Source of the DNA: Aedes albopictus
Taxonomy: Eukaryota > Arthropoda > Insecta > Diptera > Culicidae
Direction of reading: 5' to 3'
Length of the DNA: 64,000 nt
NCBI RefSeq assembly: GCF_035046485.1
Contig: NC_085138.1
Span: 288,048,089-288,112,088, forward strand
This document shows positions 43,435-55,107 of this stretch, in pieces. Each line of letters opens with the position of its first letter. The first letter of the stretch is position 1. The notes below the pieces were generated by a model. It did no database searches. It saw nothing but the letters and a program-made list of their open reading frames with translations, and had not been told where the DNA came from. The translations under genes were made by a program, and so were the position numbers.

Positions 43435-43596
43435 AGCGTCCATTAATTACGTAACGCTAACATCGACATTTTTTAACCCCTCTCCCCCATCCGTGACGCT
43501 TTTTTGTATGAAAATCCTAAAATTTGTGTATGGGGTGTAACGCTCGGCCGTACTCCCCTCTCCCCCTAGAGCGTTACGTAATTTGTGGACGGCGCT
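43435..43596. mobile_element. 162-bp MITE (AATTACGTAACGC arms)
   Basis: AGCGTCCATTAATTACGTAACGC-like left end pairs with GCGTTACGTAATTTGTGGACGGCGCT on the right, an imperfect inverted repeat of about 25 bp, with C-rich interior blocks (CCCCTCTCCCCC) on both sides. It lies within the right part of the hAT-type MITE. The target duplication is unclear. Confidence 0.65.
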
Positions 43597-43784
43597 TTAT
43601 TATACACAAATGAAAGATCTGTATTTCATATAAACGCAATCTGTACAAATACTCAAAAATCTGTATAATACAGATACATCTGTATATATGGCATCCCTGA
43701 CTCTGAGAGAAGTGTTGGAAGTGGACATTGAAGGATCAAAGAAGATGTCGTTTTGCGAAGAAAGAGTGGGGCAAGGTGGGTATT

Positions 43785-43915
43785 GGATACAGGTTGGCTT
43801 TGGGCTCTGTAGAATCGTTACCTGCTCTGTGGCGACGTTGGTTAACGCACCCTGTCTAGCGAATTAAGGAGTCGTGGGTTGAAATCCCACCAGAACCACG
43901 TAGTTTATTTTTTCG
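43785..43915 (+). mobile_element. tRNA-derived SINE (family 1), plus orientation
   Basis: TTGGCTTTGGGCTCTGTAGA leader, box A-like TGGCGACGTTGGTTAACGC (43830-43848), box B-like GGGTTGAAATCCC (43876-43888) and a CCAGAACCACG end. It is the same family as 2876-3025 and 37835-38190. It is not a tRNA gene: the acceptor and anticodon stems do not form. Confidence 0.6.
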
Positions 43916-46900
43916 CAATTTTCCAACTTAACTTATCTATTTTCCATCACATTTGTGCCTATGAACTGCATTGAAGCCTTAAGATGATTTTTCAAAGCAA
44001 AACGTGAAATGTGTCAAAGATATAAACAAGTATTGATGGACTTCCTCCAAGGACTTGCTTTGTGTGGTTAGTCATGCTAGGTCGTGTTAGGTAGTCGTTT
44101 TGTGGAGTACTGTGCTCCAGATTGTATCCTCAATCGAAACAAATGCATCCATATCAATCAACAGCAAAATAAAAAGTTGCTTAAAAAGCACAATCCCAAG
44201 AAATACTGGTACCTGCTGCGTGCAGTCAACCAGCAAACCAAATTACGCTGAATGCATTCCGCTGACGACGATGACTTATGGTGTGAGTTAGTACTGGTGG
44301 ACACAGTAGAGGACAATGCACCCCGTCGACGTTGTCGTCGTCGTAGTCGTCGATGCAATAATAATCGTCCAAGGAAACGTGAACAATCCCAATTACCCAC
44401 TTTCTGATTCCTCACAAACCCGCGCACCCCGTTCGCCGGATAATGATCAATTCTGGAGACTTTTTCAGTAATTTTCATTGTTACAACCCGCGACTTGGCC
44501 ATGATCCGTGTGCGCGCGGTTGGCAAATATGATGTACGATCCCTGTCGTTTTTTTTTCGTTTCCCTGGTGCTTGCTTGTTCCGCTGTTTCAGTAGCTAAT
44601 TATAATTTTGCTGATGATTTAAGAAGCAATACCTCCACCGGATTGGTGTTGCAGCTAATGTGGTGCATTTTATGACGGGGGTGCGCGCACGCCCTACCGA
44701 CCGACTGATCGCTGCCTACTCTGAGCTGCCGGATACGGAGGATTATTTATCATCGTCGAACGTCGGACAGGCATGACGACTCCCGCACGCTCGCGGTTCT
44801 CGGAAGTCTACGACGAACTCACTCCCTTTGTTCTAGATGATCTTTTTTTTTCGCGAACTGTAAATTATGACCCTCGGCCGTCGGTGTCATCCGAGTTCTC
44901 ACGCGCAGAACCGCGTAGCCGTTTTTAATCTGATTTTAATTGCCTGTGCACTTGTTGTTGAACTTCTGATGCTCTGCAAGCAACAAAGTTGCATCCTTTC
45001 CACCGTGGCTTGCGCTTCCAATTCGATGACCCGCCATTCATCAACCGTGCTCCTCGCTCACCACAAGATAAACACCACGTTTAGGAGTCAGATCTGGTTC
45101 GGTCGTTCGTTCGATTGTCAAGGAAAGCGAAATGATGACTCCAGATCACCCGGACGGAGGAGTTGCAGCGAAGCGCGGTGGCAGACTGCTCGCTGCAGCA
45201 TCAGCAGCTTGTCGCGTCTGTCTGGGCTAGAAAGTTGCCCCGGTACATCTCGAACTCTGTTGCAGCAGATCTAGTGCAGCCTCCGCCGCCGCTATCGATC
45301 GAGTTTAGGCGGGAGATGGCACGCTACGGGCGTGGCGGCGACGGTGGCGGTGGACTCCAGGAGATTCGCGTCACGGGTTGCTACAGGCTACAACGATGAC
45401 GACGACGACGAGCGGACGCGAAGGCGTTAAATAGGTTCATTTCCCACGGTTTGTTAATCGCAAGCCAATACGGCACCTCTAGGAGATTCCTCTCATTCGG
45501 AACACTGACACTGACTGCCGGGGCGTTGCTGGGCCATTGAATAGCAACAACAGCAGCAGCATTGAATGCGAAAAAACGACAGGGCAAAAAAAGGAGAACT
45601 AGTTACGGCCATGGCTCGTGAGCTTTGAATTTGCGGCGCACAGCGGTAGGCTAAGTGAAAGATGATTGCGCAGGGATGAAGTTTCTGGGGAGGTACAGTG
45701 TCGCTGGACGAAACAAGGAAAGTGAGCGGATCGGTTTTACAGATGTTTTGATCAAGTTCAACGATATGAACAGTTTATTCATTGGATTGGGACAAAATTG
45801 GTGCACTCTCTTAATCTTTAGGGTGGGTCATTGCGATCATTTTCATTGTGATCAAAATTTGAGAGAGATCGGTTGTGTCGTATACGCTTTACGCATTGCA
45901 CATTTACTTTCTTCTTAAAAAAAATGTCTGAAACTATGTAACAAAGGATGTTGAAGTGAAGCCTATTCTGTCCTGAAAAACTTTTTCTAAGACTATAAAT
46001 GTATTCGAATAAAGCTATTTAAGTTATCAGTATCATACCCCCCAGATCGTACCACAACCTGCAACATGCAACAGGTTCCACCTTCTCAACTCACTTAATT
46101 TCCCCACCAACAATGAAACACTATCAACGTGACACATGTCCCGAATCAGCAGCGAACCGTCAACGACAGCGTCGTCGTCGACGACGACGAAGCCAATTCC
46201 GTCAAGTATCAAACCGCAGAAATTGCCCACAATTACCACGGTTGCAACACTTTCCTTCCCCGGCTTCCAGAATAAAGGGCTTTTTTTCTACGAGCGAGCG
46301 CCACCTTTGCAGCTTGGTCGCTGACCTACGGTCACCTTCTCGACAGCAGCAGCGCTGCAGCGTGGACCTACGACGTCGACGACGACGACGGATCGAGTCT
46401 GCATCGCTGCTGCCACCACTAAATTGCTCATTGTTATTCACGTGTATCTTGTCCCAGAACGACACTACCGCTGCTGCCACCGACCGTGCCATGCGCGGTT
46501 TGTCTTGTGCGGTGGCGATCGCGGTGGTGCGCTTGCAAGTACACACAAAAAATCTTTTCGCGTGCGAGCGCGGGCACACGCGAAAAAACACAGCAAACCT
46601 ATTCAGAACACAAGCGAACTTATTGTTCTCCCGGCGCGGCGATGGTGGTGCACCATGGTGGTGCGGTTGTTGTTCTGATACGGTGGCTGCCGCCACTTGA
46701 GCTGTTGCAACCGACGACGATTCTCATGCAGCCCCCAGCACAGCCGAAACGTTAATGCGGTGGGCTCCTAACTTGTTGGCCTGCAGGCTTGTGGCAATAT
46801 TATGATTTAATACGGTCTATTGAGAATAATTAAAATGTGATTTATAAAACACGGTTGGTTTTTGCGCGCGGTTTGGTCAACCTGAAGGATCTCCCCAAAC

Positions 46901-47250
46901 TCGCAGTCACCCAGACAGGGTGGCCAGTAGTGGCCGGTGTAGTGATATGTTTTATAAAGTGTAATTTTGTGCACCTTAATGGCAACCATCAGGTCGATTT
47001 AGCATAGCTTTGTGTGCGGTTCGGTACACTCGGTAGAGGTACAGATTTGCACTTTTATTGTAACTGCCGATCCGGTGCTTGTTATTTGCTGGAGAGTCTT
47101 GTTCGGTCGGGTTCGTCGCTTGTTGTATGGGGCGTGATATCGAGTCGTTTGTTGAATCGATTTGTTCCGGAGCGGTGAGCGCGACGACGACGTTGCAAAA
47201 CTTTAGAAATGGGATATGTATTTGCAGTTTTTGGTAACTTTTAAAGATTT
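43916..47250. other. GC-rich unique block between the two inverted elements, no gene recognised
   Basis: CpG- and CGA-rich DNA, for example a GTCGTCGTCGACGACGACGA palindromic trinucleotide run near 46168 and CGTCGACGACGACGACGG near 46375. Long frames occur on both strands over the same bases (46113-46700 + and 46202-46696 -, 44158-44526 -, 44867-45274 +), a sign of composition and not coding. It may be regulatory or untranslated sequence of a host gene. Confidence 0.35.
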
Positions 47251-47662
47251 TTACGAATTATGGTAAACATAGATTGCATTTATAGAATGTGTTCTTACAG
47301 GTTCAGGTTCAGGTGGTATGCAATTTCTATAATATAATTTCTCTTTTTTGAGACTTTTTCGAAAGTATTGGATTACTTTGCGGTTGACAAAGTTTTTTCT
47401 GCACATCTATGTTGTTCATCCATTTATTTACATGGAAGCAATATCGGAAAGTCGGCTCAAGCGGCACGTTCTCATACAACTGGGAAGTTTCTGCCTTAAA
47501 ATTCGACTCAAGTTCAAACAGCAATTGACAGAATTTAGCCAAGAATTGGACCAGAGTATCGCGACATTATTTAGAATACAATGAAAAGTAAACTCATCAA
47601 ATGTTTTGACAAGTAAGCGGTATGTGCCATATATACTTCTACATAACATAGACCTAACGTTT
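47251..47662. other. AT-rich DNA with the diverged 45-bp dispersed repeat
   Basis: The block CGGCTCAAGCGGCACGTTCT (47453-47472) and the following text match the repeats at 28490 and 36675 with more changes. No gene was recognised. Confidence 0.35.
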
Positions 47663-47932
47663 GGGCTCCAGTTAGCCTAGTGATTAAGGCTATGGATCGC
47701 CAATCCGGAGACGGCGGATTCGATTCCCGTTCCGGTCGGGGAAATTTTCCCGACTTCCTGGGTCTAGTGTATCATTGTACTTGCCTCACAATATACAAAT
47801 TCATGCAATGGCAGGCAAAGAATACCCTTCAATTAATAACTGTGGAAGTGCTCAAAGAACACTAAGCTGAAGCGAGACAGGCCAAGTCCCAGTGGGGACG
47901 TAGAGCCAGAAAGAAGAAAAATAAGTTTGGAC
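47663..47932 (+). mobile_element. Feilai-like tRNA-derived SINE
   Basis: Box A-like TAGCCTAGTGATTAAGGCT (47673-47691), box B-like GGATTCGATTCCC (47716-47728), then a body with GTATCATTGTACTTGCCTCA (47768-47787), AATAACTGTGGAAGTGCTCA and AACACTAAGCTGAAGCG, ending in an AAGAAGAAAAATAAG tail. This order and wording match what I know of the abundant Aedes Feilai SINE. It is well preserved compared with other SINEs here. Confidence 0.75.
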
Positions 47933-48082
47933 TCTAAAATTCAATATTTTGTTAAGAAATTTTGGTAAAAATCTGGGAACATTCTAGAAATAACATATGT
48001 CATTATTTTTTCAAGAATTCTTACTACAACAAGTTCAATGCACGATTAACATCAGATGTCTAGCCAAACCCACATGTTCCGG

Positions 48083-48683
48083 AAGGGTGGGGTTATTTTT
48101 AAAAATCTTCCCAGAATATGATTTCCCAAGTGGAAAGTAATCTACTGGTCGAAATAAGTGAGCTGTACAAAAATGAGCGATTTCGGTTGATATTTAGGGG
48201 TGGCGCAAAGGGTTTATGTGAAATTTATGCTAGAGCAAACATTCAAAAAGATTTGAAATTTAATTTTCAAACATTTTTCTAGATTAAATCGATGATTCTA
48301 GAATTGGACCAAATTTGAGTTTGAAATTGTCAAAAATGTCCTATTTTAGTATTTTTTTTTTTGGGCTCATTGTTATTCAATGTTAAATCAATACCAAACT
48401 ATTTTTTTTTCAATTATTTCAAAAACCAATAGAGATATCGCAATTTTGCGGTCAAATTTGATCCAATTGGGTTCTAGAATCACCGATTTAGTCTAGAAAA
48501 GTTAAGTTTGGAAATCAAATTTGAAATATTTTTTTAATGTTTGCTCTAGCATAAATTCCTTTGCGCCGCCTTAAACATCAACCAAAGTTGCTTATTTTGC
48601 ACAGCTCACTTATTTCGACAAGTAGATCACTTTCCACTTGGAAAATCATATTCCGGAGAGTTTTGAAAATTAGCCCCACCCTA
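48083..48683. mobile_element. 601-bp foldback MITE with 7-bp flanking repeat
   Basis: The two halves are diverged inverted copies (arms of about 245 bp). The ends are AAGGGTGGGGTTATTTT and (right, reverse-complemented) TAGGGTGGGGCTAATTTT. GTTCCGG flanks both sides (48076-48082 and 48684-48690). The arms contain TAAGTGAGCTGT and TTTGCTCTAGCATAAATT in mirrored order. It is non-coding. Confidence 0.75.
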
Positions 48684-48805
48684 GTTCCGGGCTATAGGGG
48701 AGTTTTTAATGACTAAAGCTCTAGAAGTGTAGTCACTAAACTAACTGTTAATTCTCCTTCACCCTGAGTTTTAAAGTGAGCACTGATTGCAACAAAATCT
48801 AATAC

Positions 48806-50410
48806 AAAAACCCGATTTAATCCACCTATGGTGAACAGAACCCTTCTTACACTTATTGTAATTATTGTTGTATTATTTGTATTTAACATATTTATTTCGT
48901 GCTATTGACCAAAAGTTCTAGAAAATATTATGGATTTGGCATCTAGAGGATTGGTTTCCAAAATATCATCATGGACCATGGGTAAACTACCAGAAATGCC
49001 AGACACCTCCTAGAATCTTGTATGGAATGTTTAAAAAATAGCTTGCATATTCTGGAATATTGTATCTTTTGTTAACTGCCAAAAGATCTTGAATCGATTA
49101 ATAAATGAATAAGAAAATCACCGAGATACACCTTGTCTAATATCTCTTAATCAGTCGATTAAATTAGCTCCGAAACACATGAATTATGGTGTAGAAAGGA
49201 CAAAAATGATATATCTACTAAGTTAATCAGTTTTGGCATTAGCTAGTTATTTTGGATGTCCGGCTCTTGCATTTTTCCCACAATATATAAATTCAAAGCT
49301 TTCATTTAACATATTGTTAGTTTTCATAGAATTCCTGTTTATTTGTAATTTGTTATGTATAATTTTGTTCAAAACAATAACCTGCTATAGTATACACTTT
49401 ATATGAGGTCAGCATTATTTATTGAAAAATAATTTCACATATAATGGTCAAAAATTCATACAAGATAACAAGTGAACATTTGTCCGGTAATAAAATTAAA
49501 AAAAAAACATTTATTGAAATACTCTTCGTAAGATATCTCAGTAATCAAATGTCGAATCGAAATAAAATTTCAGGGCCTTTTACAAGGACATTGCAGCTTT
49601 CATTTGGTGCTAAGAGAACCCAAATTAGTTGACAGACGGCTGAGATATTTATTATGGTACCCTTGGTCAAAAATCTCTCTAAAAGTTAACATGTATTACT
49701 CCCAAGTACTCTTTGAAACATATCTTGGTAACCAAATGTCCAATCCTAATGAAATTGTATAGGGTTTTACTAGAATGTTGTAGCTTTCATTTGGTGCCCG
49801 AAGAACCGAAATCGGTTTACAGACGGCTGAGATATTAATTATGATACACTTGGTCAAAAATCTCAAAAAGATTAGTTTTATAAATCCTAAGTACTCTTCG
49901 AAAGATATCTCTGTAACCAAATGTCCAATCGAACTAAAATTTCTGGGCGATCTACTAGGATGCAGTGGTTTTCATTTGGTGCCAAGAGAACTCAAATCGG
50001 TTGACAAACAGCAGGGATATTTATTATGATACACTTGGTCAAAAATCTTAAAAAGTTTAGATGTATGACTCATAAGTACTCTCCGAGAGATATCTCGGTA
50101 ACCAAACGTCCAATCGAAAAAAAATTCAATAGCGTTCTACTAGGATGTAGTAGCTTTCATTTGCTTCCAAGAGAACTCAAATCGGTTGACAGACGGCTGA
50201 GAAACGTGCGTGACTTTTTTTTGTAACGCACATACACACACACACACATACACACATACACACATACACACACACACACATACAGACATTTGCTCAGTTC
50301 GTCGAGCTGAGTTCATTGGTATATGAGACTCGGCCCTCCGGGCCTCGGATCGAAAGTCGGTTTTTCGAGCGATATTTATACCCTTCTTATGGGTGTAAGA
50401 AGGGTAAAAA
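48806..50410 (-). mobile_element. 1,605-bp element, copy 2, inverted relative to copy 1
   Basis: Exact mirror of 41800-43404 as far as the eye can tell, including the interrupted (GT)n run and all frame positions. It starts AAAACCCGATTTAATCC and ends GTGTAAGAAGGGTAAAAA. The inner flank (48690-48805) is unrelated to the flank of copy 1, so only the 1,605 bp are shared. The right part (49507-50410) is repeated directly downstream. Confidence 0.8.
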
Positions 50411-51314
50411 ACATTTATTGAAATACTCTTCGTAAGATATCTCAGTAATCAAATGTCGAATCGAAATAAAATTTCAGGGCCTTTTACAAGGACATTGCAG
50501 CTTTCATTTGGTGCTAAGAGAACCCAAATTAGTTGACAGACGGCTGAGATATTTATTATGGTACCCTTGGTCAAAAATCTCTCTAAAAGTTAACATGTAT
50601 TACTCCCAAGTACTCTTTGAAACATATCTTGGTAACCAAATGTCCAATCCTAATGAAATTGTATAGGGTTTTACTAGAATGTTGTAGCTTTCATTTGGTG
50701 CCCGAAGAACCGAAATCGGTTTACAGACGGCTGAGATATTAATTATGATACACTTGGTCAAAAATCTCAAAAAGATTAGTTTTATAAATCCTAAGTACTC
50801 TTCGAAAGATATCTCTGTAACCAAATGTCCAATCGAACTAAAATTTCTGGGCGATCTACTAGGATGCAGTGGTTTTCATTTGGTGCCAAGAGAACTCAAA
50901 TCGGTTGACAAACAGCAGGGATATTTATTATGATACACTTGGTCAAAAATCTTAAAAAGTTTAGATGTATGACTCATAAGTACTCTCCGAGAGATATCTC
51001 GGTAACCAAACGTCCAATCGAAAAAAAATTCAATAGCGTTCTACTAGGATGTAGTAGCTTTCATTTGCTTCCAAGAGAACTCAAATCGGTTGACAGACGG
51101 CTGAGAAACGTGCGTGACTTTTTTTTGTAACGCACATACACACACACACACATACACACATACACACATACACACACACACACATACAGACATTTGCTCA
51201 GTTCGTCGAGCTGAGTTCATTGGTATATGAGACTCGGCCCTCCGGGCCTCGGATCGAAAGTCGGTTTTTCGAGCGATATTTATACCCTTCTTATGGGTGT
51301 AAGAAGGGTAAAAA
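50411..51314 (-). repeat. exact 904-bp tandem duplication of the right part of copy 2
   Basis: Every landmark and short frame in 49507-50410 recurs at +904 with identical translation. The junction lies in an A-run (GGGTAAAAAACATTTATTG), so microhomology between the element's A-rich end and an internal A10 run at about 49498-49507 could have produced it. It contains the three rightmost 185-bp units, parts of the fourth, and the terminal hairpin. Confidence 0.85.
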
Positions 51315-52924
51315 CTAAGTATTTCGAAGGACATAAGAATAATGAAAGATTCAATAAATTCTTAAAAATCATTGGTGTGAGCAGGAGTAACTGTCCATAG
51401 TTCATTCCATAATTCCATCAGTATCGTTGCACTGGTTCCATGTTCACGATAATCTACAGTGTATAAGTGTAAGCAATATTTTATTTAAAGATAAACTTCT
51501 AAGAATTCCAGGTTCATATTGGACCAGAGCCTCAAATGCACAAATCACTAAAAGTACACTTTCCAGCGATTCTGTTCCTTTTATTTTGTTCTTGCTTACT
51601 TGTAATAAGCTTAACATAAAGAGATCCGGTGTGCTGGTAAAGTGGTTTATGAGATTTATAAGCCTAAATCGTGAGTAGGTACAAAAGTCGGTCATTGTGG
51701 AATCCTAATGAGTTTGTTTTAAAGCAAAGGTTGATGCATTTTGTATTTTTTTTTAATTTTCTTCAAGTTCAAATTTTCAAAATTGATTTCCATACATGGT
51801 TAGAAAAATAAAAGGAATCAAGGAATCTTCTGACTTTAAATTCTTGGTTAAATAGTTTACAAATAAAAAATAAAAAATAAAAATAAAAATGATTTTTTGT
51901 AAAAAAAAAAAATATTTTCACCAGGAAAGAAAATTAAAAGATACCTTTCTAACTCTAAAGGGACATCAATTTTGAAATATTTGCTTCGTTATTCAATAAA
52001 AAAATAACAAAACAAAACATTAAATGCTTCCTGTTTTGCCTTAAACTAGACTGCAGGATGTTAACTAGGATAAGTTTGTACAAACATAAAATTACATGGT
52101 TTTTTGATTTTTTTAGGTTTCAAGACACATTTTTTTACGGTTAAACTAGTGGAATTTCTGGAAAAGAAGAAGCAGCTCGAAGTTTTCGGCGAAACTATTA
52201 GAAAAGTTGGGATATAATTCCAGACAAAATTTATAAATTAGCCGCTCATTGATAGAGATCTTTAGGTTGAATGTTTGGAAAAATAAAATTGGTTGAGACT
52301 TTGGTGAGATTTCTGACAAATTCATTATATATGGTAAAAATGTAAAAGCTACCGTCAATTTACAGTACCCACACGTGTTCCAAAAGCCTCTCGCCGTCTT
52401 AAAAATGACGCTCATATTGACATAAATATGTATTATTTTGTTCATCCGGATCTTATTCGGCAAGCATATTGTAAATATCCGTGATAAAAACATTGTAGTT
52501 TTGCACAGAAACTTCTTTTCTACTGCTCTACAGCTATACTAGCTGTTGCGGCAAACGTTGTATTGGCATTTTGAGTTCTTGAGGCTGAATTACTTTCCAG
52601 CTAATGAAAATTTAAGTACTTTCATTTTTTTTTACTATTTGGTCAATTTTTATATTTTTTTTCTATATGAAAGAGAAGTCACTCTGCAGACGAATTGAGA
52701 CGCGCAAATATTGAAGTTTAAAATATATAAACAAATGTTTGAAAAAAATTTAAAGAAAAAAAAAACAAAATGTTATTTCAAACAATTTTCAAGAAATCCA
52801 ACAATCCAATCGGCTTAACCATTTCTTTTGTTCCAGAGGATTTGCCTTTTTCTCACAAAGGCGAGTTTCAATAATATAATTTCAGAATTGGGCGAGAGTA
52901 TTCAAAGATTCGGGCGATATTTTT
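51315..52924. other. AT-rich DNA, no gene recognised
   Basis: Long A/T runs. The 115-codon minus frame 52146-52493 is unusually long for such AT-rich DNA but shows no recognisable domain. It is not called as a gene. Confidence 0.3.
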
Positions 52925-53095
52925 TATCTGTTTTAACGAGATGTTTAGCCCTAGGCTAGTTCATCTCGGGACCCACAATTTACTTCCCTTCCAAAGGAAG
53001 AACCCACATTTTGTGAGTATGTTAGGAGTAGGATTTGATCCCAGGTCCTCGGCATATTTTAGGCATACCTTGTCATACTTCTAAAAGGTCTTAAA
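52925..53095 (-). mobile_element. tRNA-derived SINE (family 4)
   Basis: On the minus strand a box B-like CTGGGATCAAATCCT (53030-53044) is followed by a body with TTCTTCCTTTGGAAGGGAAG and CCGAGATGAACTAGCC that is shared with 58425-58612 (+) and 62935-63112 (-). The box A region is lost or highly diverged. Confidence 0.6.
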
Positions 53096-54949
53096 CAAAA
53101 TATTTGAATAATTTTAAAAACATTATATCTCAATATGTACTGGATTCAACATTTTCATTTATTTGTATTACATTTTTTTGTTATTACAGTACTTAAGGCT
53201 TCCATATGCAGTTTCGAATAATGTTTACGTTCACTACAAAAAATATGTAAAAAAATGTAAGTGTTCAGAGTAGAAGTTGGAAATTCATCATATTTTGAAT
53301 AATACAATTTCCAAGTGTTTTCCATCTCTTAAAATTCTCTTAATGCATTATTTTGATGCATGACCCACTGAACTACATTTGAAACTAGTGTTTACTCAAA
53401 ACAGTTTGAAAATAATTCTTCCAATATTCTTTGAGATATATAGAGTATTGTAGATGTGATTAAAAAACCGTGAAATATTACTAAAAGTTTTACTAAAAGT
53501 ACTTTCTGAAAATTAATTCAATCTCGCTCTTGATATCGCGCTAAATTTCACCAATGGAGCTTTAATATATTGTTAATGTTTGGTCAAAATTTCAGTTTTT
53601 TTGATTGACGTAATAAAATGATATGAACATTTGAATAAAAAAAAAGATTTTTAAGAAAAAATTCTGTACGAACAAATTTTGTGCAATACCAAGAATTTCC
53701 TTCCAGTAGTTTCACCGAAACCACATAATAAAACATGAAATAATCGAGGATGTGAATATAACTATTGCAAATGAGGTTTTAGGACTCCAGTGTAATACCA
53801 AGCATTTAAAACCATGGATAAATGTTTTAGAAAGACTAAAATTGTTATAAACAATTTTATTATTTTATGAAAAAATATGGTCTATCAGCTTTGTAAGGTT
53901 TATCAGTTGCTGGCTTTGATCATAGGGTATACCGAAAACTTCGCCAGCTATTCCAGAGGCACTTGTTTATATATTCTGTAAGAAACACAGTTAGATATCC
54001 CCTGAAGGATTTACCGAACAAAACCTTTAGAAAAGTTTTTTTTTTGAGAATTTGGAAATTCTTTCCAGATATTACTCCGAGATAGGCTTTAATATATCTC
54101 AAGGTTTACCAGTAATATCGAATGTCCCCTCGATTATCTGGCCAAATCGACTCCATGAATGTTTAAAGACTTTTTCAAGAAAAGCAAGCAATGTTCCAAT
54201 AAATTCCACCAGAATTTCTTAAGGAAATCCATATTGGTACAGTTTAACCTAATTCTAGGTGTTCTTATTTACTGAATCCATAATTATATTTCAATAAAAA
54301 TTTCTTTTCACCGGTAATCGCCGGATTTTTTTTTTATTATTATAGAGGCTTTAAAAATCGCCGGATTGACTCCAGAATTCCTTGTCAATTCCAAGATTTT
54401 TCCAGGTTCTTTGTAATTCTTTAAAAAAAAATCAACTTTTCCCAGTTTTTCCCGTTATGTAGTTGGTATGATAAACAATACATGGATTCGAGGAAAAAAT
54501 ACCTGGATAATTTGACAAAATCATGAAACACATTCGACTTGTTGAAAAATTTTCTGGGTGAAGCAGATTTTGCCTATAATTTTCCAAATTTCGTCAATAA
54601 GTGTTGTGCCTCCTCAACATGCTGACATCTGACCAAAATTTTCCGAGGGTACTAAGTAATAGAAAAAAAAACAAAATTAGCTCTAGCAAAACTTGCAAAA
54701 AAAGTGCATTTATGGTACCCATTACCGCAAGTTTTTTTTTTCTTTTTTCACACTTTTTCGGAAAAGCCAGACCTCTTCACGGTCTCAGACACATGTATTT
54801 TAATATCGTCCTATACTGCGTGCTTCATGTGAAAGGAAGTGACTGTCTAGTTCTGATGAGCATCATTCAGCAAATGTAAAACTTCTACAATGTAAGACTA
54901 ACACCAGAGCGATACGATTTGATATAATTCTCGTGCTTACTATCAGACG
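53096..54949. other. AT-rich DNA, some degenerate repeat text
   Basis: 53920-54240 contains traces of the GGAATTCC/CCTGAAGGAT-type degenerate repeat. Frames at 53920-54102 (-) and 54601-54879 (+) have no recognisable product. Confidence 0.3.
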
Positions 54950-55107
54950 GGCGTATCTACAATGATTGATTTCTCTTTATCGATTTTATCTTTGGTCAAT
55001 AACTAGGCCGGAAAATCATTTCCAATTTTTTTTTATGGTTCTACATGCTAGTGCGAGTTGTTCTGCATCGAAAAACATAAAGAAAAATCGATCATTTTAG
55101 ATACGCC
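54950..55107. mobile_element. 158-bp MITE
   Basis: GGCGTATCTACAATGATTGA at the left pairs with TCGATCATTTTAGATACGCC at the right, about 30 bp of imperfect inverted repeat continuing through TTTCTCTTTAT. No unambiguous target duplication was seen. Confidence 0.65.

Larger units (their letters stand above)
41734..43699. mobile_element. old hAT-type MITE enclosing two later insertions
   Basis: The ends CAGTGATGCCAGATGATTTT and (reverse-complemented right end) CAGGGATGCCATATATACAG share a hAT-like CAGnGATGCCA terminus. The 8-bp flanks ACTCTTAG (41726-41733) and ACTCTGAG (43700-43707) match at 7 of 8 positions. Only 41734-41799, 43405-43434 and 43597-43699 belong to this element. The rest is the 1,605-bp insertion (41800-43404) and the MITE at 43435-43596. 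This nesting shows the 1,605-bp unit is an independent insertion. Confidence 0.7.

Noticed and set aside
43830..43900. Possible genuine tRNA gene
   Set aside because: Box A and box B are present but the cloverleaf stems do not form, and the same head occurs in two other dispersed copies, so it is a SINE.
46113..46700. 195-codon plus-strand frame and 164-codon minus-strand frame over the same bases
   Set aside because: Both are Arg/Ser-rich products of CGA and CAG runs in GC-rich DNA; neither has a domain, and long frames on both strands indicate composition effects.
41800..50410. One 8.6-kb transposon with 1.6-kb terminal inverted repeats that captured host DNA
   Set aside because: The left copy interrupts an older MITE whose right end lies inside the supposed interior (43405-43699), which fits two separate insertions better.
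42181..50933. Identical 62-74 codon frames at several positions in the 1.6-kb elements
   Set aside because: They are copies of the 185-bp tandem units; frame conservation follows from DNA identity and gives no evidence of protein selection.
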